Assembly (NCBI RefSeq): GCF_029960785.1
Contig: NZ_JASBQE010000052.1
Span: forward strand, 19,245-83,244
Reading direction: 5' to 3'
Length of the DNA: 64,000 nt
From: Polyangium sp. 15x6
GTDB lineage: Bacteria; Myxococcota_A; Polyangia; Polyangiales; Polyangiaceae
The notes under the pieces were generated by a model, which worked only from the letters and a program-made list of their open reading frames with translations, ran no database searches and was not told the DNA's origin. This document shows, in pieces, positions 33,542 to 43,042 of this stretch. Every line of letters starts with the position of its first letter. The first letter of the stretch is position 1. A program made the position numbers and the translations under genes.

Positions 33542-35236
33542 TCACTCGTAACGGAGCCCGTCGACGGGCGATAGCCTCGACGCCGCGCGGGCCGGATAAA
33601 GGGTGGCGATCGTGCAGATGATGAGCGCGGCGACCGCGACCATCGCGTAGTCGCTCCCGTTCACGTTCACCGGCAATCGGTCGATGTAATACACGTCGGG
33701 ATCCAACCGGACACCGAAGCGCGCGAGGCCCGAGCACGCGGCGAACGCGGTGCCCACGCCGAACACGGTGCCGATGCCGCCGATGATGACGCCTTCGAGC
33801 ATGAAGATGCGCATGATCGCGCCGTCCGAGGCGCCGAGCGCCTTCAGGATCGCGATCTCCTTGCCCTTCTCGGTCACCATGAGGAGCAGCGTGCAGACGA
33901 TGCAGAAGCTCGCGACCGCGATCGCGATCGAGAGGATGATGAACGTCGCGATCTTCTCCAGCTTGAGGGCGCTGAAGAGGTTCTTGTTCATCTCCACCCA
34001 GTCGCGCACGCGGAGCGGCTCCTTGCCCTCCCCCATGTCGAACTTCGCGGCCGCGGCTTGCACGAGCGGTGTCACCTCCGCGACTCGCTCGGGATCCGGC
34101 ACGCGCACGTCGATCTGGCTGATGTTGTCGCCCATGCTGAAGAAGCTCTGGGCCACGTCGAGCTTGATGTACGCGTGCGTCGCGTCGTACTCGTACATCC
34201 CGCTGTAGAAGATCGCCGCGACGCGGAACCTGCGCGTCCGCGGCATCACGCCCATCGGGCCGAGCTCGCCCATCGGCGAGAGCAAGGTGATCTCGTCGCC
34301 CACGAGCACGTGCAGGCTCTTCGCGAGCTCCTTGCCGATGATCACGCCCGGCAGGATCTTCACGTCCTTGCGCAGCGCCGCCTTCACGGCCGGATCGAGG
34401 TCCGCCGAGGCGCGCAGGTCCGGCCCCTTGAAGTACGGCTCGCCCCCGGGGCCCCGGCCGATGATCGTGTCGGCCGGCAAATCCGCGAGCTTCTCCGGGT
34501 CGTCGAGCCAGTCGAAGTTGCCGACCTCGATGTTCTGCTTGAGGTCGATCACCTGCGCGATCGTGTTCGTGTCGATGCCACGCACGAGCGCGCCCGCGGT
34601 GTTCGACGCCGACGAGCCCATCGCATCGCCCGCCACGACCGGCGTCGCCGCCCCGCCCTTCGGCGCGACCGCGAGCCGGATGCCGTCGAGCTTGTCCTCC
34701 CAGTCGCCGTAGCCGCCGGGCCGCGTCACGTCGACGACGATGTGCGCGTTGTTGCCCAGGATCTTGCGCTTCAGGTCGGCGCCGAAGCCGCCCATGATGC
34801 TCGTCACGGAGCAGAGCGCGCACGAGCTCACGGCGACGCCGGCCATGCTGAGCACGCTGATCACCGTGAGAAACCCGCTCTTCGTGGCGCGCACGTGCCG
34901 CGCGCCCACGTACGAGCTGAAGCCCCGGCGCTCGAGGAGGTCGAGGATCACCGGCAAGAGCGCGGCGAGCACCGCGAGAAGGAAGATGACGCCCGTGCCG
35001 AGCGCGGAGAACCCGACGATCTCGTCCCGCAGCTTGAACGGCGCGAATCGCTCGCGCGGGGTCTTCGACGCGAAGTGCGAGAGCACGACGAAGGCGAACC
35101 CGAACAGCGATCCGAAGATCCAGCCGATGCCCCGCGGCGAACCTGCGTGCAGGCGCCGGACGCCGAGCACGGCGAGCCACACGGCCGCGAGGACGGAGAG
35201 GATGCGCAGGACGAGGAAGGGCACCTGGTCGATCAA
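33542..35236 (-). CDS. lolC: LolC/LolE-like lipoprotein-releasing permease with N-terminal membrane extension
   Basis: The 564-residue protein is about 150 residues longer than E. coli LolC. The family core starts near residue 110 (YVGARHVRATKSGFLTVISV) with a membrane helix, the large periplasmic MacB-like domain (about 150-390), and three C-terminal helices ending in LYPARAASRLSPVDGLRYE. The extra N-terminal ~105 residues contain three predicted helices (at about 8-25, 37-54 and 78-98). Its start overlaps the lysS stop by four bases. Only one permease gene is present, so it probably works as a homodimer. Confidence 0.9.
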   Translation of the reverse strand: MIDQVPFLVLRILSVLAAVWLAVLGVRRLHAGSPRGIGWIFGSLFGFAFVVLSHFASKTPRERFAPFKLRDEIVGFSALGTGVIFLLAVLAALLPVILDLLERRGFSSYVGARHVRATKSGFLTVISVLSMAGVAVSSCALCSVTSIMGGFGADLKRKILGNNAHIVVDVTRPGGYGDWEDKLDGIRLAVAPKGGAATPVVAGDAMGSSASNTAGALVRGIDTNTIAQVIDLKQNIEVGNFDWLDDPEKLADLPADTIIGRGPGGEPYFKGPDLRASADLDPAVKAALRKDVKILPGVIIGKELAKSLHVLVGDEITLLSPMGELGPMGVMPRTRRFRVAAIFYSGMYEYDATHAYIKLDVAQSFFSMGDNISQIDVRVPDPERVAEVTPLVQAAAAKFDMGEGKEPLRVRDWVEMNKNLFSALKLEKIATFIILSIAIAVASFCIVCTLLLMVTEKGKEIAILKALGASDGAIMRIFMLEGVIIGGIGTVFGVGTAFAACSGLARFGVRLDPDVYYIDRLPVNVNGSDYAMVAVAALIICTIATLYPARAASRLSPVDGLRYE

Positions 35237-36897
35237 CTGCCGCTCGCCTCGGGCCGGAGGAGGGGGAAGAGAATGACGTCGCGGATCGACGCGGCGCCCG
35301 TGAGCAGCATCGTGAGCCTGTCGACGCCCATCCCGAAGCCCGCGGTCGGCGGCATGCCGTACTCGAGCGCGCGCACGTAATCGGCGTCGTAGTCCATCGT
35401 CTCCTCGGCCCCCTTGGCCTTCTTCTCCACCTGCGCCCGGAAGCGCGCGTCCTGATCCTCGGGATCGTTCAGCTCGCTGAAGGCGTTGCAGAGCTCGCGG
35501 CCGTCGACGAAGAGCTCGAACCTGTCGACGAGCGCTTCATTCCCGTCCTTCTTCCGCGCCAGCGGCGAAACCTCGAACGGGTAGTCGATGATGAACACGG
35601 GCAGGCTCTTCGAGCCGTCGTCCGTCCGGTAATCCGCGGTGAGGAAGGGCTCGGCGAGGTACTCGTAGGCGCAGAAGACGCGCTCGCCCTCGCTGTCGCA
35701 CTTCTTCATGCCCGAGCGGAAGTTCGCCCAGTCGATCTCGCGCTTCTTCTCCTTGGCGGCCTTCGCCCAGGCCTTGATCGGCGCGTCGTCGTCGGCGACA
35801 CGCGTGGCGACCTCGGGGGGCAAACCGGAGCGGGCGAGGGCGTTCTCGATGGCCTTCGCCATCGGGACCCGGACGAACCGCTCGAAGGACCAGGTGCGCG
35901 CCTTCGCCCAAGCCGCGTGCTCCTCGGGAACGGCCGCGGCGAGCGCCTCGTCGACGGCCCGCAGCATGGCCTCGGTCTGGTCCATGAGCGTCTCGTACGT
36001 GGCGTAGGCCTGGTAGTACTCGAGCATCGTGAACTCGGGGTTGTGCCGCGTGGAGAGCCCCTCGTTCCGGTAACAGCGCGCGATCTCGTAGACGCGCTCG
36101 AAGCCACCCACGACGAGCCGCTTCAGGTAGAGCTCCGGCGCGATGCGCATGAAGAGCTCCATGTCGAGCGTGTTGTGGTGCGTCTTGAACGGCCGGGCCG
36201 CGGCGCCGCCGATGATCGTGTGCATCGTGGGCGTCTCGACCTCGAGGAACCCTTTGCCGTCGAAGAAACGGCGCAGCGCCGAGATGATGAACGTACGCGC
36301 TCGAAAGACCGTGGCGACCTCGCGGTTCGCCACGAGGTCGACGTAGCGCATGCGGTAGCGCGCCTCGACGTCCTTGAAGCTCGTCTTCGTGGGCAGCGGG
36401 CGATAGGCCTTCGTGAGCAGGCGGAAGCTCGTCGCCTTGACGCTGAGCTCGCCCTTCTGCGTGGCCATCGCCGTGCCGCTCGCCTCGATGATGTCGCCGA
36501 GGTCGATCTCCTCGTGCAGACGCGCGTAGGCCTCGCCGAGCACGGCTTCATCGCAGTAGAGCTGCAGCTCGCCCGTGCGATCGCGGAGGCGCACGAACGA
36601 GACGCCGCCCATCTGCCGCAGGAAGAGCACCCGGCCCGCGATGCGCAGGGGCTCGGGCGTGACCTTCTCTGCGTCGTACCGGCCCGCGGCGTTTTTCGCG
36701 CCGTCGAACCGCGCACGCGCCGAGGCGAGATCCACGAGCGGCTCGCCCGACGTGACGTCGTTGGCGAACGGGTTTTCCCCGCGCCCGCGGATCTTCGTGG
36801 CCTTCTCTTTGCGAACGGCGATGAGGGTCTCCTCCGCGTGCTGCGTCGCCGCAGCAGCCGAAGAGGCCCCCTTTTTCTCCTGCTTGTCCTCGCTCAC
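35233..36897 (-). CDS. lysS: Lysyl-tRNA synthetase, class II
   Basis: The 554-residue protein has the N-terminal OB-fold anticodon domain (RIAGRVLFLRQMGGVSFVRL split around the fold) and the class II core: motif 1 (FLEVETPTMHTIIGGA), motif 2 (YRNEGLSTRHNPEFTMLEYY) and motif 3 (GFGMGVDRLTMLLTG). It has a ~55-residue insertion in the core (AWAKARTWSFERF to KSLPVF region) and is longer than the ~505 of E. coli LysS. The start overlaps the prfB stop by four bases. Confidence 0.96.
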   Translation of the reverse strand: MSEDKQEKKGASSAAAATQHAEETLIAVRKEKATKIRGRGENPFANDVTSGEPLVDLASARARFDGAKNAAGRYDAEKVTPEPLRIAGRVLFLRQMGGVSFVRLRDRTGELQLYCDEAVLGEAYARLHEEIDLGDIIEASGTAMATQKGELSVKATSFRLLTKAYRPLPTKTSFKDVEARYRMRYVDLVANREVATVFRARTFIISALRRFFDGKGFLEVETPTMHTIIGGAAARPFKTHHNTLDMELFMRIAPELYLKRLVVGGFERVYEIARCYRNEGLSTRHNPEFTMLEYYQAYATYETLMDQTEAMLRAVDEALAAAVPEEHAAWAKARTWSFERFVRVPMAKAIENALARSGLPPEVATRVADDDAPIKAWAKAAKEKKREIDWANFRSGMKKCDSEGERVFCAYEYLAEPFLTADYRTDDGSKSLPVFIIDYPFEVSPLARKKDGNEALVDRFELFVDGRELCNAFSELNDPEDQDARFRAQVEKKAKGAEETMDYDADYVRALEYGMPPTAGFGMGVDRLTMLLTGAASIRDVILFPLLRPEASGS

Positions 36898-38040
36898 GCG
36901 TCGTCCTCTGCGACCACCTGGCCGCCCTTCTTCAGCGTGCCGCCCGCCGCGGCCATGAGGTACGCCTCGATGAACGAGTCGAGATCCCCGTCGAGCACCG
37001 CGTCCACGTTGCCCGACTCCGTCGCGGTCCGCACGTCCTTCACGAGGCGGTAGGGGGCGAGCACGTAGTTGCGAATCTGGCTGCCGAAGTTGATCGCGGT
37101 CTTCGAGGCCTGGTACGCGGCGTTCTCGGCGTCGCGCCGCGCGAGCTCGCGCTCGTAGAGCTTCGCCTTCAGCATCTTGAGCGCCATCGCTCGGTTCTGA
37201 TGCTGGCTGCGTTCCGCGCGGCAGACGATGTTGATCGTCGGATCGGGAAGGTACCGGAGCCGGACTGCCGTCTCGACCTTGTTCACGTTCTGCCCGCCCT
37301 TGCCGCCGGCGCGCATCGTCGTGATCTCGATGTCCTTCTCGTTGACCTCGATCTGGATGTCGTCGCCGACATCAGGCGTGATCTCGACCGCGGCGAACGC
37401 GGTTTGTCGCGTGTGATCCGCGTTGAACGGGCTCATACGCACGAGCCGATGCACGCCGGTCTCCGAGCGCAGATAGCCGTAGGCGCCCGGCCCCGAGACG
37501 GTGAACGAGACGGCGTCGATGCCGGCCTCGTCGCCGTCCTGGTAGTCGATGATCTCCGTCTTGTAGCCGCGCCTCTCGCAGAAGCGCAGGTACATGCGGA
37601 GCAGCATCGCGGCCCAGTCCTTGGCGTCGGTGCCGCCGGCGCCCGGGTGGATGCTGACGATCGCGTTCGACTGATCGGCGGGCCCGCTCAGCATCCGTTC
37701 GAGCTCGACCTTGCGCAGGCGCCCATCGAGCTCGACGACCTGCTTCTCGCAGTCGACGATCGCGGCGTCGTCGTTCTCGGCGGCCGCGAGCTCCAGGTAC
37801 TCGGCGGCGTCGTCGATCGCGCGGCCGAGCGTCTGCGCGACCTCGAGCTTCTGCTCGACGTCCGCGCGCTTTCGCAACGTGGCCTGCGCCTTCGTTTGAT
37901 CGTTCCAGAAACCAGGCTCGAGCGACTTTTGCGTCAGCTCGGCGAGCATGCGGGACAGCTTGGGGACGTCAAAGATGCCCCCTTAGCGCCGCATAGCGCC
38001 TTTTAAGGTCTTCGATTTTCTCGCGGGTCTCGGACAGCAT
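36894..38040 (-). CDS. prfB: Peptide chain release factor 2, made by programmed +1 frameshift
   Basis: The gene is in two frames. The 23-codon leader (ATG at 38040) ends CTT TGA; one base (37971) is skipped and the second frame (37970-36894) gives 358 more residues, 381 in all. The release-factor GGQ motif is in RAGGKGGQNVNKVE, and the RF2-specific tripeptide SPF is in MSPFNADHTRQ. RF2 reads UGA and UAA stops. When RF2 is scarce the in-frame UGA is read slowly and frameshifting rises, giving autoregulation. It is the first gene of the lysS-lolC-lolD operon. An automatic start at 37949 would cut off the leader. Confidence 0.95.
37969..37983 (-). promoter_or_regulatory. RF2 programmed frameshift site
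   Basis: On the minus strand the sequence reads AGG GGG CAT CTT TGA C. AGGGGG is the internal Shine-Dalgarno stimulator, CTT the slippery codon and TGA the in-frame stop followed by C. The order and spacing (one codon between AGGGGG and CTT) are the same as in E. coli prfB. Confidence 0.95.
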
Positions 38041-38091
38041 GGGCGGCGGTTTATTCGATTTCCGCCGCCCACGCTAGGGGGGACGAGCCGA

Positions 38092-39222
38092 TCACGTGGG
38101 ATCGGCGCCGGGCGTCTTCTCGCCGTTCGCGGGCAGCTCGGGCTTCTTGATGTACTCCTGCGGGATCTCGCCCGTCAGCGATTTCAAGAAGGCCACGATG
38201 TCCGCGACGTCCGCGTCGGACAGCTCCTTGCCGAGCTGGTGGTAGGCCATCGCCTGCACCGCCGTCTCGAGCCGATCGTAGGCGCCGTCGTGGAACCACG
38301 GGCCCGTCTCCGCCACGTTGCGCAGCGTCGGGACCCGGAAGACCATCTTGTCCTCTTCCTTCTTCGTGACCTCGTAGCGGCCGAGATCCTTCTGGTTCGG
38401 GTACGCCTTGATCAGGCCGAGCTTCTGGAAGCTCGATCCGCCGAGCGCGCTGCCGCTGTGGCACGAGGTGCAGCCGTTCTGCACGAACTTCGTCAGGCCC
38501 GCGCGCTCCTGATCCGAAAGCGCGCCCTTGTCGCCGGCCATGTACTTGTCGAAGCGCGACGGCGTCACGAGCTGCCGCTCGAACGCGCCGATCGCCTTCG
38601 CCAGGTTGTCGTACGAGATCGGCTCCTTGTCGTCGGGGAAGGCCTTCTTGAAGGCGTCCTCGTAGCCCGGGATCGACTCGAGCACCGCGACGACGCTGGC
38701 CTCGTCCTTCATGGCCATCTCGACCGGGTTCAGGATCGGGCCCTTGGCCTGATCTTCGAGCGTGCCCGCGCGGCCGTCCCAGAACTGCGCGACGTACCCG
38801 CCGGCGTTGTACACGGTGGGCGCGTTGCGGCCGCCGAGCTGGCCTTTGTGGCCCTTCGAGACCTTCGTGCCGTCGACGCCGAACTTGTCGAGCAGGTGGC
38901 ACGAGTTGCACGAGAGGTCCTGGTTCTTCGAGAGCCGCGTGTCGTAGTAGAGCTGGCGGCCGAGAGCGACCTTCTCGGGCGTGATCGGGTTCGTGTCGGC
39001 CTCGCCGCTCTTCGCCTCGTACTTGGCGGGCAGCGTGCCGAAGTTGTTCTTCATGTCCGCGAGGTCGAGCTCCGCGAGCTTCGCGGCCTCTGCGGAGGCG
39101 TTCGCCCCCTTCTTCTTCTGCTGGAACGGGAGCGGCGTGGCCTCACGCTCGCCGCAGCCGGCGACGCCTGCGAACGCCGCGGCAGAGATCAAGAGCAGTG
39201 GCAGGAACGGGCGGAAGCGCAT
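38092..39222 (-). CDS. Di-haem cytochrome c peroxidase family lipoprotein
   Basis: The 376-residue protein has a signal peptide with lipobox VAGC (Cys ~22). Two c-type haem sites follow: CNSCH (about residue 97) and CTSCH (about residue 240). GGRNAPTVYNAG and FRVPTLRNVAETGPWFHDGA are typical of the CcpA/MauG family. It reduces hydrogen peroxide in the periplasm with electrons from cytochromes c; the lipobox suggests membrane anchoring. The ATG at the signal peptide was chosen. It is divergent from the M48 protease gene. Confidence 0.93.
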   Translation of the reverse strand: MRFRPFLPLLLISAAAFAGVAGCGEREATPLPFQQKKKGANASAEAAKLAELDLADMKNNFGTLPAKYEAKSGEADTNPITPEKVALGRQLYYDTRLSKNQDLSCNSCHLLDKFGVDGTKVSKGHKGQLGGRNAPTVYNAGGYVAQFWDGRAGTLEDQAKGPILNPVEMAMKDEASVVAVLESIPGYEDAFKKAFPDDKEPISYDNLAKAIGAFERQLVTPSRFDKYMAGDKGALSDQERAGLTKFVQNGCTSCHSGSALGGSSFQKLGLIKAYPNQKDLGRYEVTKKEEDKMVFRVPTLRNVAETGPWFHDGAYDRLETAVQAMAYHQLGKELSDADVADIVAFLKSLTGEIPQEYIKKPELPANGEKTPGADPT

Positions 39223-39368
39223 CGGTGACGTGTCTCCTCGCAACACGGGAGCCCAGATTGCGTACGAGGGGGCTCCTCGGCGCTTCGTCTTAGGTGACAA
39301 CCCCCGGCGGCGTCAACGATCGGCTGCCAAGACGACGGATCGAACAAAAGGTGCCCCAACGGAAGCAG

Positions 39369-39391
39369 GAGCCCGACCGTCGGTCGGGCTC
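39369..39391. promoter_or_regulatory. Perfect 10-bp-stem palindrome between divergent genes
   Basis: GAGCCCGACC and GGTCGGGCTC flank a GTC loop, about 80 bases before the M48 protease start and 150 bases before the cytochrome c peroxidase start. It could be an operator shared by both promoters. No T-run follows, so a terminator is less likely. Confidence 0.4.
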
Positions 39392-39470
39392 GCCCGCCGC
39401 AGCGGAACCATCGGGTTCGCAATGCCGTGGCCCGGTCGGGTAGGATGCGGAAGATCGGGGAGGAGGCACC

Positions 39471-41555
39471 GTGGGAGGGATGCAGCATACGTGGGGGAAA
39501 CGTGCGTCGCGGTTTGGAGGAGCGTTGCTCCTCGCCCTCGCAGGCATGCTCACCTCCGCGGACGGGAAGGCCGCTGACGAGACGGCCTTCGAGCGGGAGC
39601 TCGCCGAGCAGATCCAGAAGCTCGATCCCGAGGCGGCGACGCTGTTTGCCGAGGCAAACGCGGCGCGCGAGCGCGGCGATCTCGCGGCTGCCGCGGAGCT
39701 CTACGAGAAGGTGCGCGCGCGTGTGCCGAAGTTCTCGGCCGCGACGCGAAGGCTCTGCACGGTGAAGCTCCACCAGGGCGCGCGGGACGAGGCCGTCGCG
39801 CTCTGCCGCAAGGCGCTCGCGACCGAGGACGTGGCCGAGAACAAGGCCTCCCTGGCGCAGGCGCTCCTGATGCGGCCGCAAGGCACGACGCCGAACATGT
39901 CCGAGGCGCGAGAAGCGTTCGAGCTCGCGAGCTCGGCCGCGGCGCGAAAACCCGACGACAAGTTCGCCCAGCTCCTCGTCTGCGAGTCCGCGCTCCAGAA
40001 CAGCCGCTTCGATCAGCTACGGAACTGCTCTCGCGCGCTCGAGCGCATCGCCCCGGAGTTCGCTCCGACGTACCTCTACGCGTCGATGGTCGACGCGTCC
40101 GAGGGCAAACTCGGCGGGGCCATCGAGAAGCTCGATCGCGCGAAATCGCTGGGCCTCGACGACCAGACGTACACGTCGCTCAAGGGCCAGTACGAGGAGG
40201 CGATGCCGTTCTACGAGCGCTACGGCACGACGCTCCTCTACGGCTTCCTCGGGTGGCTCGCGGGGCTCGCCGCGCTGCTCGGGCTCGGGGGGCTGCTCAG
40301 CACGCTGACGCTGCGCGCGGCGTCGGCCGTCCCGAAGTCGGCGGACGAGAACGCGACGGGCGCGGACAAATGGCTGCGGCGCGTCTACGGCGTCGTGCTC
40401 TGGGCCTGCTGCGCCTACTACTACATCAGCCTCCCGATCGTGATGTCGCTCGTGCTCGTCGCGGGCGGCGGCATCATTTACGGCTTCGTCGCGATCGGTC
40501 GGATCCCCGTGAAGCTCGTGGCGATCGTCGCGATCTTCACGCTCGTGTCGCTCTGGGCGATGCTGAAAAGCATCTTCTTCCGGCGGCAGGAGAGCGAACC
40601 CGGCGACAAACTCGACCTCGCCGAGCACCCGAAGCTCCGCGCCGTGCTCGAAGAGGTGGCCGGGCGCATCGGCACGCGTCCGGTCGACAACGTGTACATG
40701 ACGCCGACGACGGACGTGGGCGTCTTCGAGCGCGGGGGCCTGCTCCGGCAGCTCGCGGGGCGCACGGAGCGTTGCCTCGTGCTCGGCGCGGGCGTGCTCG
40801 ACGGTTTCTCGATCAGCGCGTTCAAGGCCGTCCTGGCGCACGAGTACGGGCATTTCCACAACGAGGACACGGCCGGCGGCGGCTTCGCGCTGGCCGTGCG
40901 GCGAAGCGTGTTCACGATGGCGCTCTCGCTCGCGCAGGGCGGAGCCGCGGCCTGGTACAACCCGGCGTGGCTGTTCGTGAGCGGCTTCCACAAGATCTTC
41001 CTGCGGATCTCGCAGGGCGCCTCGCGCTTGCAGGAGGTGCTCGCGGACCGATGGGCGGCCTTCGCGTACGGCGCGGAGGCGTTCACCGAGGGCCTCACGC
41101 ACGTGATCGATCGATCGATCCGCTTCGACGTGCACACACAGGCCGCGCTCTCGGAGGTGATCCAGGAGAAGCGCGCGCTCGCGAACCTCTACCGCTACCG
41201 CGTGCGCGGAAAAACCCCGGAGGAGGCCGAGATCGAGAAGGCGATCGACGAGGCGATCCACGCCGAGCCCTCGCCCTACGACAGCCACCCGAAGCCCGCG
41301 GATCGTTTCGCCTGGGTGAACGCGCTGCCGAAGCGCGCGATCGAGGGCTCGCCCGACGACACGCTGGAGGTCTGGGCGCTGTTCGGAGACCGCGCGAAGA
41401 TCGAGAAGCAGATGACGCAGAAGATCCGCGAGGCCGTGGCGATGAACCACGGCGTGATCATCCCCGCGGGCAAACCGAAGGCGAAGAAGGACGCAGCCGA
41501 AGAGGAGACGGACGAGGCGGAGGAGCAGGCCCCGGAGGCAGCCGGGGCCGCTTGA
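39471..41555 (+). CDS. M48-family zinc metalloprotease with N-terminal TPR region
   Basis: The 694-residue protein has a signal peptide (to about residue 35), TPR-like helices (about 45-230), then membrane helices (about 250-275, 305-325, 328-350, 355-372) and the M48 peptidase domain. The zinc motif is HEYGH in VLAHEYGHFHNED, and the third ligand Glu is in QEVLADRWAAFA. Related to HtpX/Ste24 proteases, it probably cleaves membrane proteins. A GTG start was chosen because GGAGG lies at proper spacing; the ATG three codons later would be too close. The last ~25 residues are very acidic. Confidence 0.87.
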   Translation: MGGMQHTWGKRASRFGGALLLALAGMLTSADGKAADETAFERELAEQIQKLDPEAATLFAEANAARERGDLAAAAELYEKVRARVPKFSAATRRLCTVKLHQGARDEAVALCRKALATEDVAENKASLAQALLMRPQGTTPNMSEAREAFELASSAAARKPDDKFAQLLVCESALQNSRFDQLRNCSRALERIAPEFAPTYLYASMVDASEGKLGGAIEKLDRAKSLGLDDQTYTSLKGQYEEAMPFYERYGTTLLYGFLGWLAGLAALLGLGGLLSTLTLRAASAVPKSADENATGADKWLRRVYGVVLWACCAYYYISLPIVMSLVLVAGGGIIYGFVAIGRIPVKLVAIVAIFTLVSLWAMLKSIFFRRQESEPGDKLDLAEHPKLRAVLEEVAGRIGTRPVDNVYMTPTTDVGVFERGGLLRQLAGRTERCLVLGAGVLDGFSISAFKAVLAHEYGHFHNEDTAGGGFALAVRRSVFTMALSLAQGGAAAWYNPAWLFVSGFHKIFLRISQGASRLQEVLADRWAAFAYGAEAFTEGLTHVIDRSIRFDVHTQAALSEVIQEKRALANLYRYRVRGKTPEEAEIEKAIDEAIHAEPSPYDSHPKPADRFAWVNALPKRAIEGSPDDTLEVWALFGDRAKIEKQMTQKIREAVAMNHGVIIPAGKPKAKKDAAEEETDEAEEQAPEAAGAA

Positions 41556-41556
41556 C

Positions 41557-43041
41557 TCACGCCATTTCGAGGAAGAGGCGATCCGGGTTCTCGAGGTACC
41601 CGATGATCTCGTAGGCGAACGCCGCGCCGACGTGGCCGTCGATGATGCGGTGGTCGAAGGACAAACTCACCAGCATCACGTCGCCGATCACGATCTGACC
41701 GTCGCGCACCACCGGCTTCTGCTTCATCTGGTGGATGCCGAGGATCGCGACCTCGGGGAAGTTCAGGATCGGCGTCGCGAAAAGGCCGCCCTGCGCTCCG
41801 AGCGAGGTGATCGTGAAGGTGGAGTTCCCGAGGTCCTCGGACCGGACCTTGCCGGCCTTCGTGTCGTCGCCGAGGCGCTGGATGTCCCGAGCGATGTCGA
41901 GGATGCTCTTCCGATCGGCGCGACGCACGACAGGCACGATGAGGCCCGCGTCGGTGGCCGACGCGATGCCGATGTCGTAGTAGCGGCGCTGCACGATCTC
42001 CTGCGTGGTCTCGTCGAAGGCGCTGTTCAGCGAGGGGTGCTTCTTCAGCGCGGCGACGACGGCCTTCACGAAGAACGGCAAGAACGTGAGCTTCACGTTT
42101 GCCTTGTCCGCCGCGGGCTTCAGGCGCGCGCGGAGCTCCTTCAGCGCCGTGACGTCGCACTCCTCGACGAACGTGAAGTGCGCCGCGGTGTGCTTCGAGC
42201 GGCTCATCTGCTCGAAGATCCGCCTGCGCACGCCGCGCAGCGGGGTCCGCTCTTCCAGCGACTCCTCGCCGGCCGGAGGCGGCGGGACCCGCACGGGCGC
42301 GGGGGCCTTCGCCGTGACCGGGGCAGACGCGGCCGCGGGGTGCGGCTCGCCGGCCGCGATGGGCTTCGGCAGAGGCGCGGACGCCGTCGGAAGCGACTCC
42401 GGCACGTGCGCGGTCACGGCCGTGTGCATCGCGAGAGGCACCGGCGTGGGCGTCGCGCTCGCGCCGCGGACGTCGTCCTTCGTGACCCGACCGCTCGGAC
42501 CCGTGGGCGCGACCCGACGCAGATCCACGCCGAGATCCCGCGCGAGCTTGCGCGTGGCCGGCGTGGCGAGGGGTTTGTCGTTGTAGTACGCGGCCACGGG
42601 CGCCGCCGTGATGCCGTTCGTCGTGTGCGAGGAGCCGAGCGGCATGAGGTTCATGCCGGGCAGGTCCTCCTTGATGTCGCCGACCGCGGTCGCGGCCGGG
42701 CCATCGTTCTTCGCCGCCTGGGGCGTGCTCGCCGCCGTCGGCTCGGCCGCTGCGGCGGGCGCGAGCGCAACCGCGGGCGCGGCCGCGGATTTGCCTTCGC
42801 CGTCGAGGTCGAACACGACGAGCACCGAGTGCACGGCGACGACCTGGCCCTCCTTGGCGCGCGTCTCCAGGATCTTGCCGGCCTTCGGCGCGGTGATCGT
42901 GACGGTCGCCTTGTCCGTCATCACCTCGACCATCGGCTGGTCTTCCTTGACGATGTCACCCGGCGCGACGAGCCACTTGACGATCTCGCCTTCGGTGACG
43001 CCCTCGCCGATGTCGGGCAGCTTGAACTCGAAGCTTGCCAT
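41557..43041 (-). CDS. Dihydrolipoyl acyltransferase (E2) of a branched-chain-type 2-oxoacid dehydrogenase complex
   Basis: The 494-residue E2 has one lipoyl domain (residues 1-80, lipoylated Lys44 in VMTDKATVT), an Ala/Pro linker, a peripheral subunit-binding domain (ATPATRKLARDLGVDLRRV, about 165-200), a second linker, and the catalytic domain with the active-site motif DHRIIDGHVGA near the C-terminus. E2 moves acyl groups from E1 to CoA. The sequence most resembles branched-chain (Bkd) E2. No E3 (lipoamide dehydrogenase) gene lies next to it. The start is two bases after the E1-beta stop. Confidence 0.93.
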   Translation of the reverse strand: MASFEFKLPDIGEGVTEGEIVKWLVAPGDIVKEDQPMVEVMTDKATVTITAPKAGKILETRAKEGQVVAVHSVLVVFDLDGEGKSAAAPAVALAPAAAAEPTAASTPQAAKNDGPAATAVGDIKEDLPGMNLMPLGSSHTTNGITAAPVAAYYNDKPLATPATRKLARDLGVDLRRVAPTGPSGRVTKDDVRGASATPTPVPLAMHTAVTAHVPESLPTASAPLPKPIAAGEPHPAAASAPVTAKAPAPVRVPPPPAGEESLEERTPLRGVRRRIFEQMSRSKHTAAHFTFVEECDVTALKELRARLKPAADKANVKLTFLPFFVKAVVAALKKHPSLNSAFDETTQEIVQRRYYDIGIASATDAGLIVPVVRRADRKSILDIARDIQRLGDDTKAGKVRSEDLGNSTFTITSLGAQGGLFATPILNFPEVAILGIHQMKQKPVVRDGQIVIGDVMLVSLSFDHRIIDGHVGAAFAYEIIGYLENPDRLFLEMA

Positions 43042-43042
43042 C

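Noticed and set aside
37984..38091. Terminator before prfB
   Set aside because: The gap between the cytochrome c peroxidase and prfB (both on the minus strand) has no clear stem with T-run; the sequence near 37984-38040 is the prfB leader itself.
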